NCBI RefSeq assembly: GCF_032362555.1
Contig: NC_083507.1
Span: forward strand, 3,413,001 to 3,477,000
DNA: 64,000 nt
Reading direction: 5' to 3'
DNA from: Amyelois transitella
Taxonomy: Eukaryota > Arthropoda > Insecta > Lepidoptera > Pyralidae
How positions within the stretch are numbered: position 1 is the stretch's first letter; every line of letters starts with the position of its first letter. The notes beneath the pieces were generated by a model, which worked only from the letters and a program-made list of their open reading frames with translations, did no database searches and was not told where the DNA came from. Both the position numbers and the translations under genes were made by a program. Below are positions 24,141 to 36,700 of this stretch, piece by piece.

Positions 24141-27100
24141 ATGATTATCGCTATTCAGACGCTCATATTCTTTCGCGAGTCATTACTGGCCGTGTTAGAT
24201 GGGCTATTCCGGCCATACTACAAGCGATTTTTGACGTCCAGCCGGCAAAGCATAAGTGATGAAGAAGAAACGGAGGACCAGGTTTTCTCGGAATTTGATG
24301 ATGAGAAAGGTGTAGTGTTTTATCCGCCGATGTATGTGCAGCGTTACGCCGCTGTTACCGATTGTCTGATGGATGAACGATGGTGCGGTAAGTTAGAAAA
24401 GGTTGGTATCATGAAAGTCCTTCATATCTACTTTTTCATAGTAATTCTCGTGTTACCAAATATTGGGTTAGGGTATACGAAAGGGTGCGCACTTTTTGGG
24501 ACTTAGAAAAATTTCCCCGATTTTTTATGCCCTATTAAGCCCTATTATTTATGATGCCAGGGCGACCAAAAGCATCCCCTAAGGTCATATGAACTTTTTC
24601 GCTTGGGGTCATAGTTCCAGAGATATCTCACTTCTTTTACATAATCGTTATTTAGGGGGTGAATGGGGGGTTTACAAAAAAGTGTCCCATACAAACGTTG
24701 CTTGCTACAATAGCTCCAACGAGACGACACTTAGAAAAAAAAAATTCTAAGTCCCAAAAAAGTGCACACCCTTTCCGACACTCTGACCGTCAATCTCAGA
24801 GATAGAACGAGGGCGCAAAATAAGATGATACACTTGCTTTTTCCACATTCAAGAAAACAATGTATCAAAGTCTTCTCCATTTTTGATTTCAGGTTGTTGA
24901 TCTTGGTTATCATGATGTGAGTTTTATAAAGTACCTCAAAGAAATTCCTGGAGTTAAGAGAATACTTGGTGTAGATTTGGATAGTATACCACTGCGGTGT
25001 TCATCTGATTTGGTCATAGAGTATTCTCCTAAGAGAGAAAATCCATTACAAGTAACTGTAAGTAAATTTATTTAATATGAGACAATATGTGTGAAAGTAG
25101 TTACCAACTTTTTACAATATTTATAGTAATGCCAACTGGTTGTTTAATTTTGTACCAAAAATTAAGCTGTGTTTTTTTTTAATGAAGTCAGGCAGTGTGG
25201 TTTTAAAATTAGGTTTGGGTGTGTGTGAAATTTGTTTAAACTAATTTACAGCTAGTTGTAGATATAGGTAAACAAGTATTTCTATGCCAAATTTCATCAA
25301 GATCTGTTCAGTTGTTTTTGAATTTATTCCATATAAACTAAAACAAATTTTTTTCTTTGTAATATGATATATGAACTTATTCTAGCTACTATAAGAAGTT
25401 ATATATAAATTGCAGTCAGAAATTAAATAATTATATCTATTTTATTCAAGTTATTTCAAGGCAATGCAGCTGACCCAGACTATAGACTCATCGGCTGTGA
25501 TGCAGTTGTAGCCATAGAGATGATAGAACACATGTTACCCCACGACCTTGACAGACTTGTACACACCATCTTTGGGTTTGTGAAGCCTTGGATAGCGGTG
25601 ATCACTACACCGAATGGAGATTTTAATCCTTTGTTCAAATCAATGGAAAAGAATGGACTGAGGAGATTAGATCATTTCTTTGAATGGTCTAGGGAGCAGT
25701 TTCATGATTGGTGAGATATCAAATGATATTGCAAAGTAGTAATAATGACAATCAGCAGTAGTATTAAGATTAATAAATATTAAAAATGTAAATTAATAAC
25801 TCTTAACACAAAGATACTTTGATAAGGTCATGCTGCTAAATGCATGTAAACTTTAATCATTCACTACAAACAAAAAAGAACAGAAATTTAAGTTTTTTTT
25901 TTGAGACATTTAGCTTATACCATTCACACTCCATTCCTCACCGAAAATTTGTTTAGATTTTCGTGTTTCTTGTGTATTTATTCAGGTATTTTTTCTTTTA
26001 TTTCAGGTGCAGCAATATAGTATTAAGGTACCCTCAATACACAGTGGTGTGCAAGGGCATCGGCCCTGGACCACCGGGCACCTTGCACTATGGTTGCTGC
26101 AGCCAGCTAGCTCTCTTCACCTCAAAAGATTACTCCAAACAACAGGATTTGGATTTGAATAGCTTGGCACTGGTTGCGAGTATGTATTATTTAACTTTTA
26201 ATATTTTCCCTAATTAATTTCCTTTCAGTATTTTTGAGACATGATGTAGTGTATGTGTATCTATGGAAGGTTGTCTTGCTTTACTTTCATGGTTAAACTG
26301 CTAAATGGATTAAAGGAAATTTGGAATAAACATAGTTGAAGATGTCTGAGATTGAGAAAACAAATTGGCTACATTTGTTGTAGACTTAGCAATGACTAAA
26401 AAGTAGTACTTCAACCCACATTACCAACCTTTGAGTTGTCTGTTTTTATTTTCTGTTGTTTTTAACAGCTATTAAGAATATTGGTATTAAAATTCTATTT
26501 ATGAAGTTCTTATGAAAAAAGTTTAACAAGAGAATTGTGATATTATTGTTTATTTCAGACACAAAAGATAATAAAGACTTGACTGAATTAATTGGAAGTG
26601 TAGACTCTGGCTCTGAAATCACTGAAACACACATGCTTTGTCTGCCCTCAAATAAGTAAGTATTCAACTGCACAAAGTGTTTAAAAATGTCATGTATGTA
26701 TTGAAGATTATATTGGTTTAAAATCCAATAAAAAGCATTGATTACAAGAATAAGCTGAAGATCTCCAAGTAAACTAATTATTGCAAGGACTAGGCATGTC
26801 TTCCCCGTAAAGGATAAAGATGTGATGTATGTATGTTCTATGTATAGGCAACAAATTACATTCGATTACTCAAACACATTCTTAGCAAATACAGCCCATC
26901 CATCTTTCATAATATGTCCTCTTTAGCTTGGATTCCTACCTAGATCTGTTGTCCCAGTCCGTATCCACTCTTATGGCCACTGCCATGACCATAGCAGAAC
27001 CTGTGGAGTATACAGACAAAATATCCCAATGCGACATAGATAAAGAACTTGGGAAGAACTTCTTGATGTTTGAAGATGAGGCTTGCTTTACTGTGGTGAC

Positions 27101-29065
27101 ACCGAGAAAGAAGATTATCAATAGAGTTTATGATATAGAGGATGTTGCCAACAGGTCGCCTGTCACTTGTTTGTAGTGATTAGTGTAGTTTCGAAACTTG
27201 TTTTGACTTGAATTATTGGAGTATATGTAGAGTAACTTTAGATACCTTTGCAAGGTCATAGATTAGTGATATTTTATAGTGTTTTCTATTTAGGGTATAA
27301 ATCCTAAATATCCTGATAACTAGGCGAGGCTGGAATTTTATGAAAGGAAACTACCATTAAACTATAATGTCAAAATAAAAGTTTATAATGCCGTGTGGTT
27401 TTCGGCACCAATAGAATAAGAATAGGAGCACTCCATCTCTTTCCCATGGATGTCGTAAAAGACTACTAAAGGACAGGCATATATACTTGGATTCCTCTTT
27501 TAGGCGTTGGGCTAGCAACCTGTCACTATTGGTATCTCAATTCTATCATTAAACCAAACAGCTGAACGTGGCCCATCAGTCTTTTGATGACTGTTGGCTC
27601 TGTCTACCCCGCAAAGGATATAGACGTGATTATATGTTATGTTATGTTAATGAAAGTTTATAATATTGGTATTATTTGATTTATTTAGATTGTATGATTG
27701 CCAGTTTCTTTTAAACGAAATTTTTTAGGCTGAATTGCTCAACAATACAAGTGAGGAGATTCTCTAAGACCACTCAGAATTTAATGGCGAAGAACAAGAT
27801 CGATTCTCTTGTTTATACTCGAGAGGTCGTAGACGAAATTCGCCACCTGACCAAGATGCTGAATTTCAACAAGGAGGCGAAAAGTGATCGCGGAGACGGG
27901 ACCTGGTGCAACTTCAACTGGGGTGACAACGCGCCCTATTGGAACCAGTACTATAAACTTGTTAGGGAATTTTGCTATCCGTTTGAGGTTAGTGGTTGAA
28001 TCAATTAAGAATTCATTCATCTTTTTCTTTAAGAAACATTATTTAACCATATTGAAATTTGAATGGAGAAACAAAGCCCATTTAAAATTCTGTATGGTTA
28101 AAGACTTATCATTTATTTACCAACTAATCACACATTATGGATTTGTACCGACTGCATATTCAGTACTTACATGTTACCTCTTTTTGGCAACACTTGTCAC
28201 AACCATGCGTAGATACTTAATTTGCTTTATATACGCGCCATGTTTTCATGTAAGGAATTATTTATTTATAGGCCAAATCAGAAGAAAGTCGCATTTTAGA
28301 TCTGATATGCGAAGAGATAAACAGGCTTATAGATTCGCAGTACGACGAGGAGTTCACAGTAGACATGAATAGGATGGAGATACCGCTGACTTACCTCATG
28401 AACGTAGTACAACACATCACCACTGACGTCGAGAAAGTCAAGTAAGTTGCGCTCAAAATCTGTGGATATTTGTTTATTTCAAATAGTTTCCGTTTGTGAA
28501 AAAAATTCTAATACGTCTATTAACACACAGACAAAATTGTTGAACACAGTTTTTTTTTGTGATAGCAAGATATTTTAGTTTAATTTCAATTGCAATGAAA
28601 AAAAGTAATGCCACCGTGCGTTTTTTAACATCATTATAGTTAGAAGATAATAATAAGGTTTTTTTTTTAATTGGTAAAGTTCACGCCCTGGTCACTTACA
28701 AAGTTTGAAATATCGGAAACTGAACTGACCACTATTGTACTACTATTACCAGCGAGATACTAGGATACATTTTATTTTTGGAATTTATATTTATTATTCT
28801 TGTAAAAAGGTCGCTATACAGTTTTCGTTTGATTCGGGAGCAGTACTGTAAATAGAAAAAAGCGTAGTAAAAAAAATTGGTTCGTCGATCTACATTGATA
28901 TAAAATATTTCCAGAGACCTATTGGAGTGGAATGGGTACGAGATAGTCGATGACGTGATGATTTACACCCGCCTGGTGGAGAACGCTTCGGTGACCACCC
29001 GCGACGAGTGCTGGCAGGAGGACACTATCTCTGACGTAAACAAATCAGATATTGAGTTCCTGTAA
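24141..29065 (+). CDS. Hen1: Hen1, small RNA 3'-end 2'-O-methyltransferase (587 aa)
   Basis: Nine exons: 24141-24401, 24893-25057, 25451-25710, 26007-26179, 26559-26655, 26927-27154, 27729-27987, 28272-28441 and 28915-29065, together 1764 nt with a TAA stop. The HEN1 methyltransferase core spans residues of about 50-270. It has the entry motif FYPPMYVQRYAAV, SAM motif I VVDLGYHDVSF (from residue 88), GVDLD, EMIEHM, ITTPNGDFN, LDHFFEWSREQF and GIGPGPPGT. The four metal ligands of the family are all present: E165, E168, H169 and H217. In animals Hen1 methylates the 2'-OH of the 3' nucleotide of piRNAs and Ago2-bound siRNAs, protecting them from tailing and decay. The second glycine of the usual GCG/GxG turn is replaced (GYH). 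The protein is nearly 200 residues longer than human or fly Hen1 (about 390); the extra C-terminal part has no domain I recognise. Confidence 0.95.
24478..24777. mobile_element. MITE-like element with ~34-bp terminal inverted repeats in Hen1 intron 1
   Basis: The left end 'cgaaagggtgcgcacttttt gggacttagaa' pairs with the right end, whose reverse complement is 'cggaaagggtgtgcactttt ttgggacttagaat', with few mismatches. The unit is about 300 bp and has no transposase frame. The target-site duplication is not obvious. It lies 76 bp after the Hen1 exon 1 donor. Confidence 0.65.
27390..27645 (+). repeat. Interspersed SINE-like repeat, most complete copy of family A
   Basis: This 250-bp copy in Hen1 intron 6 runs from 'gccgtgtggttttcggcacc' to 'tctaccccgcaaaggatata gacgtgatt'. 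It includes the central 'gttgggctagcaacctgtca' and 'gctgaacgtggcccatcagt' blocks. It serves as the reference for the shorter copies elsewhere in the window. Confidence 0.65.
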
Positions 29066-29867
29066 ACTTATTTCATGTACTTAATACAATATAAGATGAT
29101 TGGAATGACAGCTGTCAAGAACATACATTTTATGTTCTACTTTTGTCGCCCCTGAATCGTAGCCATAAATCTGTTCTGCTGTCATAAGAATCAAGCTATG
29201 TTACAATTTTTGTAAGTGTGATGAGTGCTTATTCAAGAACGGTGACATTGAGCTTTGAGCTTAACTAGTTTGTAAAAAATAGGATGATTTGAATGACAGC
29301 TGTTAAATTCATACATTTTCATGTGCTATCTTTGTCGTACCTACATCATAGTCGTACATCTGTCCTGCTTCTGTCATCCTGATCAAGTTATAATTTACAA
29401 AGTGAAAGGGATAGAGTAAAATAGATAGAATCAATTTTATCCTGTCGCGTTGCGTTATGTCACTCAATTCATTAGAAGTGTTGATAATTTTAAAAAGTTT
29501 TAATTTATAAAGTGCCATATTTTTAAATAATATTAGCATTTTATTTCATTTTAATTATTTTCGCGTACTATTGTTTAAAGATACGTTGTTGTGTTTCTTT
29601 GTAATTGTATCACATTATATACTTGTCATTAGTTTAGGAAAGTATGAATGTTGTCATCTAGAAGTAAGTTTCGTTTGAGTTGGGCAGTAAGCGCTGTAAG
29701 TTGCAATTTTAGAAAACGCATGTCATATTTGAAGATTCTTTTTAATTTTTTTGTAATATTAGTGATAATATATTTTTTCTCCATTTTATATAGAACGTGC
29801 GTTTTCTAGTTAAGAAGGCTTATCTGAGGTGATTTTAGTTCGTAAGAAATATTTTTATACTTTTCAA

Positions 29868-29873
29868 AATAAA
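29868..29873 (+). terminator. Canonical poly(A) signal AATAAA, probable Hen1 3' end
   Basis: AATAAA lies about 800 nt after the Hen1 stop, followed by a T-rich stretch (29884-29892). It is the clearest polyadenylation signal before the next gene. Confidence 0.5.
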
Positions 29874-30281
29874 AGCAGAGTTATTTTTTTATTATATTCT
29901 TTCTTTTACCACCTTATAAATTGAGTAAGTTCCTCCTTTTTCGAAGTCGGTCAAAAAGGGAGAAGAGGTAGATAAAAATTCACATCCGTATATACCTACG
30001 TCGGTCTACGTGTATCGTCTTCCTGTCCTAAATTCATCTTTTTTGTGTAGATATGATTGTGATTTTGCCAGAATCGTTCGGGAATATGAACCGGCCACAT
30101 CTATAGCCATAATTATTATTTAAATTCTTACTGACTTTAAAAATTATAATTAATGCCTATATTTTCAGTTTGACACGTCTGAAGTTCATACCGCTTCTCT
30201 TTCTGATGGAAGCACCATCGCTCCGGATTATACTGGTTTGCATTCTGTTCATAATAATTTGATACATAGATTTTGCATAAA

Positions 30282-30478
30282 TCCTACTACTATTATAAAG
30301 GCGAAAGTTTGTATGGATGTTTGTTACTCTTTCACGCAAAAACTACTGAACCGATTACCATGAAATTTGGTATGTAGGTAGCTGAAGACCCAGAATAACA
30401 CATAGGCTACTTTTTATCCCAGAGTTCCCGCGGGATTGATAGGGTTTCCATGCGGACGAAGTCGCGGGCGGCCTCTAG
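30282..30478 (+). mobile_element. Short non-autonomous Helitron of the common lepidopteran type
   Basis: The element starts TCctactactattataaagg after an A and ends gcggcctCTAG before a T, as expected for Helitron insertion between A and T. Inside are the familiar blocks 'gtttgtatggatgtttgtta', 'ctttcacgcaaaaactactg' and 'acataggctactttttatcc'. It has no coding capacity. It lies between Hen1 and the next plus-strand gene. Confidence 0.8.
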
Positions 30479-30738
30479 TCTAAAATATTTTAAATGATAT
30501 GAGCGAAAAGAACATTTCTCTTAGGCCGAAGCAAGTTTGAAAACAAAACTGAACAAAAAATATTGCATTCTTATAAAATATCATGAAATAAGGTCATGCT
30601 TTAGGGTTCCGCTGCCGTAGAAATTACCTACAGCAAAAAGCCTATCTAATTCATAAGTCTTGTTAAAATTTTATTGAAATCTGTACAATACTTGTGATAC
30701 GAACAATATAAGGAATCTTCTCATTTTACAATATCAGT

Positions 30739-33700
30739 ATGGATTTGCAAATAGGACGTCTCCAACGGGCCCTTGACCACAAAGTGCGAAGGCTGCGTTC
30801 CATGTTGACGGCCGACGAGGACATAGCCTCGGAGCTAGACCGGGTGGTCTGCCGGCTCATGAAGCTAGCTCTCAGGACCAGCAGGATGCGCCAACACCCA
30901 CCGCCAACGAATTGGATGCAGTGCAAACTGTTTGATCTACTCTCGCTTACGGAGAAAGCCATAGACAGGAGAAGGAAACGCTTCATTGAGAATTTCCCGC
31001 TGAATGCGCTTGAGTATGGTTTGTGTTTGATTTCTTATTTCTCACAAAATATCTACATATCTACGTGTAATCACACGGGGTAGACAAAGCCAACAGTATC
31101 GCGAAGATTTAAAGACAATGTTTAGCTGTATGGAATTGAAATTCAAATAATGACAGGTTGCTAGGCTAAAAGCTAAAAGAATGCCAAATTTATAAGCCTA
31201 TCCCTAAGTCGCCTTTTATGATATCCATGGGAAAGAGATTATTCTTAAGTGCCGGGAACCATGCAGCAAAAATAAAGTTTCGACTCTCATTGCGTGTTCC
31301 CGGTTTCTTCCTTCATACTGTTATGCTATGTTCAGAGTGCGTTAAAAACACCTATTATAGTACATATGTACTTTATAGCTTGCCTAATGGCTTGGCGTTT
31401 TTATGAGAACCGTTTGGTAGACTTAGATTGGATGTAATTTTGTATTCTCAATTTGTTGTTGCTAAGGGCTTTATTCCCGTGGGAATTCATCCTTTCCTAC
31501 GTCATTACCTACAAACTATCTGCCGATATTCTAAATTATGCAGCAAAATACTCGTATGTTCAGTGGTTTGGGTTGATTTTTGGTAGATGATCATCGCAGG
31601 TATGCAATAATTATTATTACAATAACATTAATTTTAATTTCAGAAGTCAATGGCAGCGAGATGTTGGCAATGAATAAATTAAAGTGTGATGATTTATCTG
31701 TGTAAGTTCAATGCTCGTTCAAAGATAGTCAGCTGACTTCGGCGCTACTTTGTGTCGAACTTAACAAAGTTATTTTGATTAAATTTTTGCATTCAAATTC
31801 CTGTACATACGTGAATACAACACAGGTTAAAATACATAAAACAACTAAAAGTTAGTAGTTAGTTTTTGGAAATTTTAGACCGAATATTGAAAATTGTATG
31901 TGTATTTTGGGTACAACGTCTTTATATTTACGTCATATCCGTCGTATCCCTTGCGGGGTAAGTATATAGCCGACAGTCTCCAAAAAAACTGAAAGACCAC
32001 GCACGTGCCGTAACGTACGCATTTCGCAGATTTTTTTAAATTCTTAGATTTAAAATTTAAAAACTATTTTTTTTTGCTTTATAGGAATATGCTGGTAGAT
32101 AAGTATCAAAACTTGGTGCAATCTTTTGGTAAGTAGTCCTCCTATTTTACTATACATATTGTATTTTTTACAATAAATACATAAAAATGCCTGCATGTTC
32201 CAAGATGCATAAGTTTGAATCCGATTTTGGTTAGCATCAATATCTTGTTACGTACGTTCATTAGTTAGTACGCTAACCGATATTGTTAAGAAATGGGAAA
32301 ATATCATCAGGAAGTTACGTCCCAGTAGGGTTATGGAGGTCAGACGGAACCTGACTTACCACTCTAGGATTGTGGTCATTGTGGACTCAGTATTCCTCTC
32401 TAGTTATGGGGCGCTGCAGGTACTAACGTCAAAGGTGAACTGATGTCATTTTTAACTATTTTAGAAAACAGGGACACAGCACAAAGAACAAGAAACAAAT
32501 CAAATTTCGGTGGGTTTGATTTCAACGAAGACTTGAGTGATACAAGTAACGAGTTTGTAAAGGGTAGGTTACACATTATTATATCACATGTCATTTTTTT
32601 TTTTAATTGAACAACCAGGTAATTTTAGTATGAAAATGTTTAAACTTAATACTTAGATACTAAATGTTTATGTTTCCCGCTGGATTCGAACCGAACCCAT
32701 TTCACCAAGACAGCATCATCAAATTATTTTTTTTAGAATACGAATTCGTCTATGATATAGAAAATTCAAATTCCGCCTCGCTCATAGAACCATCATGCAA
32801 AAGTAAAACATATGAGCGCGACTATTATACTACGGAAATTGAGGAGTCGAAACTACAAAGAATCCAGGCATGGGTCGACGAAGACTTAGAAGTAGTGCCG
32901 TACCCTAATCATGACGTAAGGTTGATAAGTTCCGGTGACACAGACCACAGTACCACCAATATGACTCGGCACAAACTGAAAAAGATGTCCCGAAAGCGCA
33001 AACTGACATTAATTGCGTACCCTGACAAACAAGAAACAAAAATACACAAAAAATCACACCCTAAAACAACTGAAAATAAAACAAAGACAAAGATTCAAGA
33101 AAAGAATAAGAAAAATAAAAGCAAGCTTTTTAAAAAAGCTTCGCCCAAAAGATCGAGCTATTGTCTTTTGGTCAAGGCGAACCTATATAAAACTTCCTCA
33201 AATAGCTTTGCGAAATTAAGGAATAAGAAGGTCAAGGAATATCCTAGTCCGAATTTATGTAAACCGGTGAGTTTATTTTTTCTTACATTTTTCTTTTTCC
33301 TAATGCTCATTGGAAAATATATATAAATATAAACAATTTGAATTTAGATACCTGATGCTTACAAGGAACTCTGCCATCCAGATTTGAATTTGGAAAAGAA
33401 AATTGAAGAAAACATGAAATACCTAACTAACATTGATCGCCTAAATGACCCAGGCGCTTTAGAAATTAGTACAAATGTAGCTACAACAAAAGAGAGTTTG
33501 TTAGTAGATATCGTGATGGATGGCCTAGAAGAAACGATCGCATTACGAAGGACAGTTGGGACAGATGCAGATGAAGATCCTGTTGAATTTGAACAGGAAA
33601 TGGTCTTGGGTAGTTTACTTAATGTCATGAGAAACGACAGCTTTTGTAACAAGCACGATATAGAAACTGAAAATGTCCATTCGCAAACTATATTCTTAAA

Positions 33701-36700
33701 CGGTAAGAAAATAGGTAATTAATAAAGTTACACAAAATTAACGCTGAGGCGTTAACTTGATTTGATTTTTTTATTGAATTTAACTTTCAGATATTAACGA
33801 ACCTAGTACCTCAAAAGGCGTTCGCCATGTAAGTATGGATGTGCAATGTGGACCAGATACTTCCACACCAGCATTAACCTCCCTTTCCGCAGCCACTTCA
33901 TTGACTAAAGTGCCGAAAATATTCCCAGCTGGCATAAAAATCGGCGAATCAGAATTAGAATTACACTCAAAGTTAAATTCTGATTTTGGTACATGTACCG
34001 AGGATAATGACTGTAATTATAAAACTATAACCCCAAGGTCCAAATCCGTTGGTATCAAAATAAAAGATTCGGATACAAATATCAATATGAAAACCGAAGA
34101 CCTTGTAATCACACCAAGTGACCCAAATCAAGTTGTGATATCTAAAGAAACAGAGTTGATCAAACCGATCCCTAGCGGTTTGAAAATGGAAGATTCGGGG
34201 TCAGAATATTTTGGAAGTGTTGCCAGTTACCAAAAAAGTCAAATGATTTTAGAAAGTTCTCCTGAATATATAAGTGACATGCTGTTAAAGTCTTCGACTA
34301 GTAAGGACGATGGACTTGATCCAAAGTTTACTTCTATGCAATATGTTCCGCCGAAGCTGTCTCGTGGTGGAGTGTATGTGCATAGTTATAAGGATAAGAA
34401 GGAGTCCGAGGATGTTTTGTACCAAGGAGAATGGCAGCGTTGTCGTCCAAAGGCACTAGTAAAGAAAAGAGTAGTATTTAATACAGCATCTGCAAGAAAA
34501 CTAAGTGATTTGAATAAGAAACTGAGAGTTAATTCAAAAGAAAAACTGCATAATATCAAATCTGAAAGAAAACAGATAAAATTAGAACAAAAAATCCTGA
34601 ATCCAATTCAATTGCGAACGCAGATTTCTCAATCACTTGGCAAAGAAACAGACAAAAAAAATTATACTATTAATACGAAACAGACCATGAAATCAAATAA
34701 CCGAAATGGTCCAAAGGTAAATAATGATCTATGATTTTTTTAGGAAATAATTCAGGAATTCATGAAATAATATTTGACGTCGGACCATATTACATTGTTA
34801 TATAACGATCAACTTATTTGTTTCAGGCAACTACGAAACTCACCATAAGGTATTAAGAAATAGCATTCTTGTTTTGTTATCAGGGTATCACATATTTGAT
34901 CACACATATAAAATTTCATGTAAAACAACCAAATCCATTTTTATTGTGTATTTTTTTCCAGTACATTGTCAACAAATAACCCAAAGCCAGTAAATACTCT
35001 AAAAAGGCCGGCCATTCTAAATGCTACTAAAAAGGAATCTGAAACTGCTAATAAAGGAAATATATTGCCTCCAGAGTCAAAAACATTGAGGAGAATAAAG
35101 AACCCTGTAGCACGGAACCTTGTCGCTAAGGGAATATTAAATAAAAGTATTGAAAGTTCTAAACAAGTAAAGAAGAGTACAAAACAAAAACCAATAGGGA
35201 AAGTAACACCATTAATTCGAAGTAAGACCGAATTTATTAAGAAGGAACTATTAAAGTTTGACGATTCGCCACGTGATAATATAAGCTACGTAATACTGCG
35301 CAACGAGTCAGACAACAAAAGTAACAAGAATAGTGTGACTCCAAAAACAAATAGTACTCGCAGGAGTGATTGTACACAAAGACGAAATCTAAGTCCACAA
35401 TCGCAAAATAGTTCAACGTGTTCTTCGCCTAATAGTATAGCTACCGTGCGAGTAGCTGTAAATCGATCTAGGGTAGTTGCTAATAGAAAAATGTCTTCAT
35501 CTTCAAATCAAGATAACATGGATTCAGAAAATGTAACACCAATAAGAAATAAGAAATTTACAAAGAAAAATAGGATTGTTAAAAAAACGGACGCTAATGA
35601 TTTGGATAATAAAGAAAATATCCCTGAATCCTCTAATGGCATTAAAAAAGAAACTGACGGAAAATGCCTTAATCCCTTTGTTACCACTCGCAAAAGTATA
35701 TACAGAGCCCAAGTAACGACAGAAAGTGCTTTGAACAGTCTGTCCAAACATAAAACATCAACTCCAATCAAACCAACGTTAAAAAACTCTAATACAGAAG
35801 GAATAATACCAGAAACCTTATTAAAAAAAGATTCAAGATCGCCGTCATTGACCTCTAATGATATAGGTAAAACTATGTCTCCTCCAGTAAGCATGACAAT
35901 GTTTAGCTGGTCTACACAATTAGCACAACTTGAAATGAATCCCTTAAATTCATCATTAAGGACAGTAAATAGCCCTGACAAAAATATGGCTATGACACTC
36001 AAGAAAATGATAGAAGATAGATTGGAATTTATAAGAAATTCCTCTGATGATTCGAGTTCAATAGATTCAAAGACAGTTATTTTAAGTCTTAAAAACTTAG
36101 ATGAAAACTCCTCACCCGACAGCTATAGAACAATAATAAACAATGAAGATCTTAATAATACACTAGCATTACGACATGATATAGAAAATGCTGTTAACCG
36201 CACTTTTGACTTGATAGCAGATTCTAAAGAGAATGGAGGTGATGAAACTGAGTTAACTGACACGGATATGCTTTCATTCAAAACGACGACAGTAGCGTCG
36301 AGAGCATCTGAATACTTTCTAGCCGACAATGAACTCGATAATTTCCAAGCTTCTTTTTCCAAAAATTCTGTACGTGATATATTTGACAGAAATGAGACGA
36401 TTACGGAACAGGTAATGTTTATATATTTTTTACTTGAGGACGTAATAATTTTTGTTTTCGTTGATCAAATATCAATACAGAAAAGCCACCACGAAACAAA
36501 ACTTGGTATTCTATCGATTGAGCCTCGGCCGGTTTAAGTTTAAGTATGTGTAAGGTTTAATATGATTATCACTAAAATTGCGCGTCGTCGCTGCCTCCCT
36601 GATCTAAAGCCCAGTTTAGACCCGAGTACCCCTAAGATATATAAGTGGAACCACCAATATATTTAATATTTAAATAAACTCAAAACCTACTTGACGTGTG

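Larger units (their letters stand above)
29066..30738. other. Hen1 3' region and spacer to the next gene
   Basis: An AATAAA poly(A) signal at 29868-29873 suggests a Hen1 3' UTR of about 0.8 kb. Within it, about 29090-29210 and 29278-29400 are a diverged direct duplication sharing 'gatgatt(g)gaatgacagct', 'catacattt', 'tttgtcg' and 'gatcaag'. The spacer then holds a Helitron-like element at 30282-30478. No further gene is seen before the ATG at 30739. Confidence 0.6.

Noticed and set aside
24402..24506. Extension of Hen1 exon 1 to the stop at 24506
   Set aside because: The read-through peptide breaks the methyltransferase fold. Splicing after GKLEK at 24401 restores the motif I sequence.
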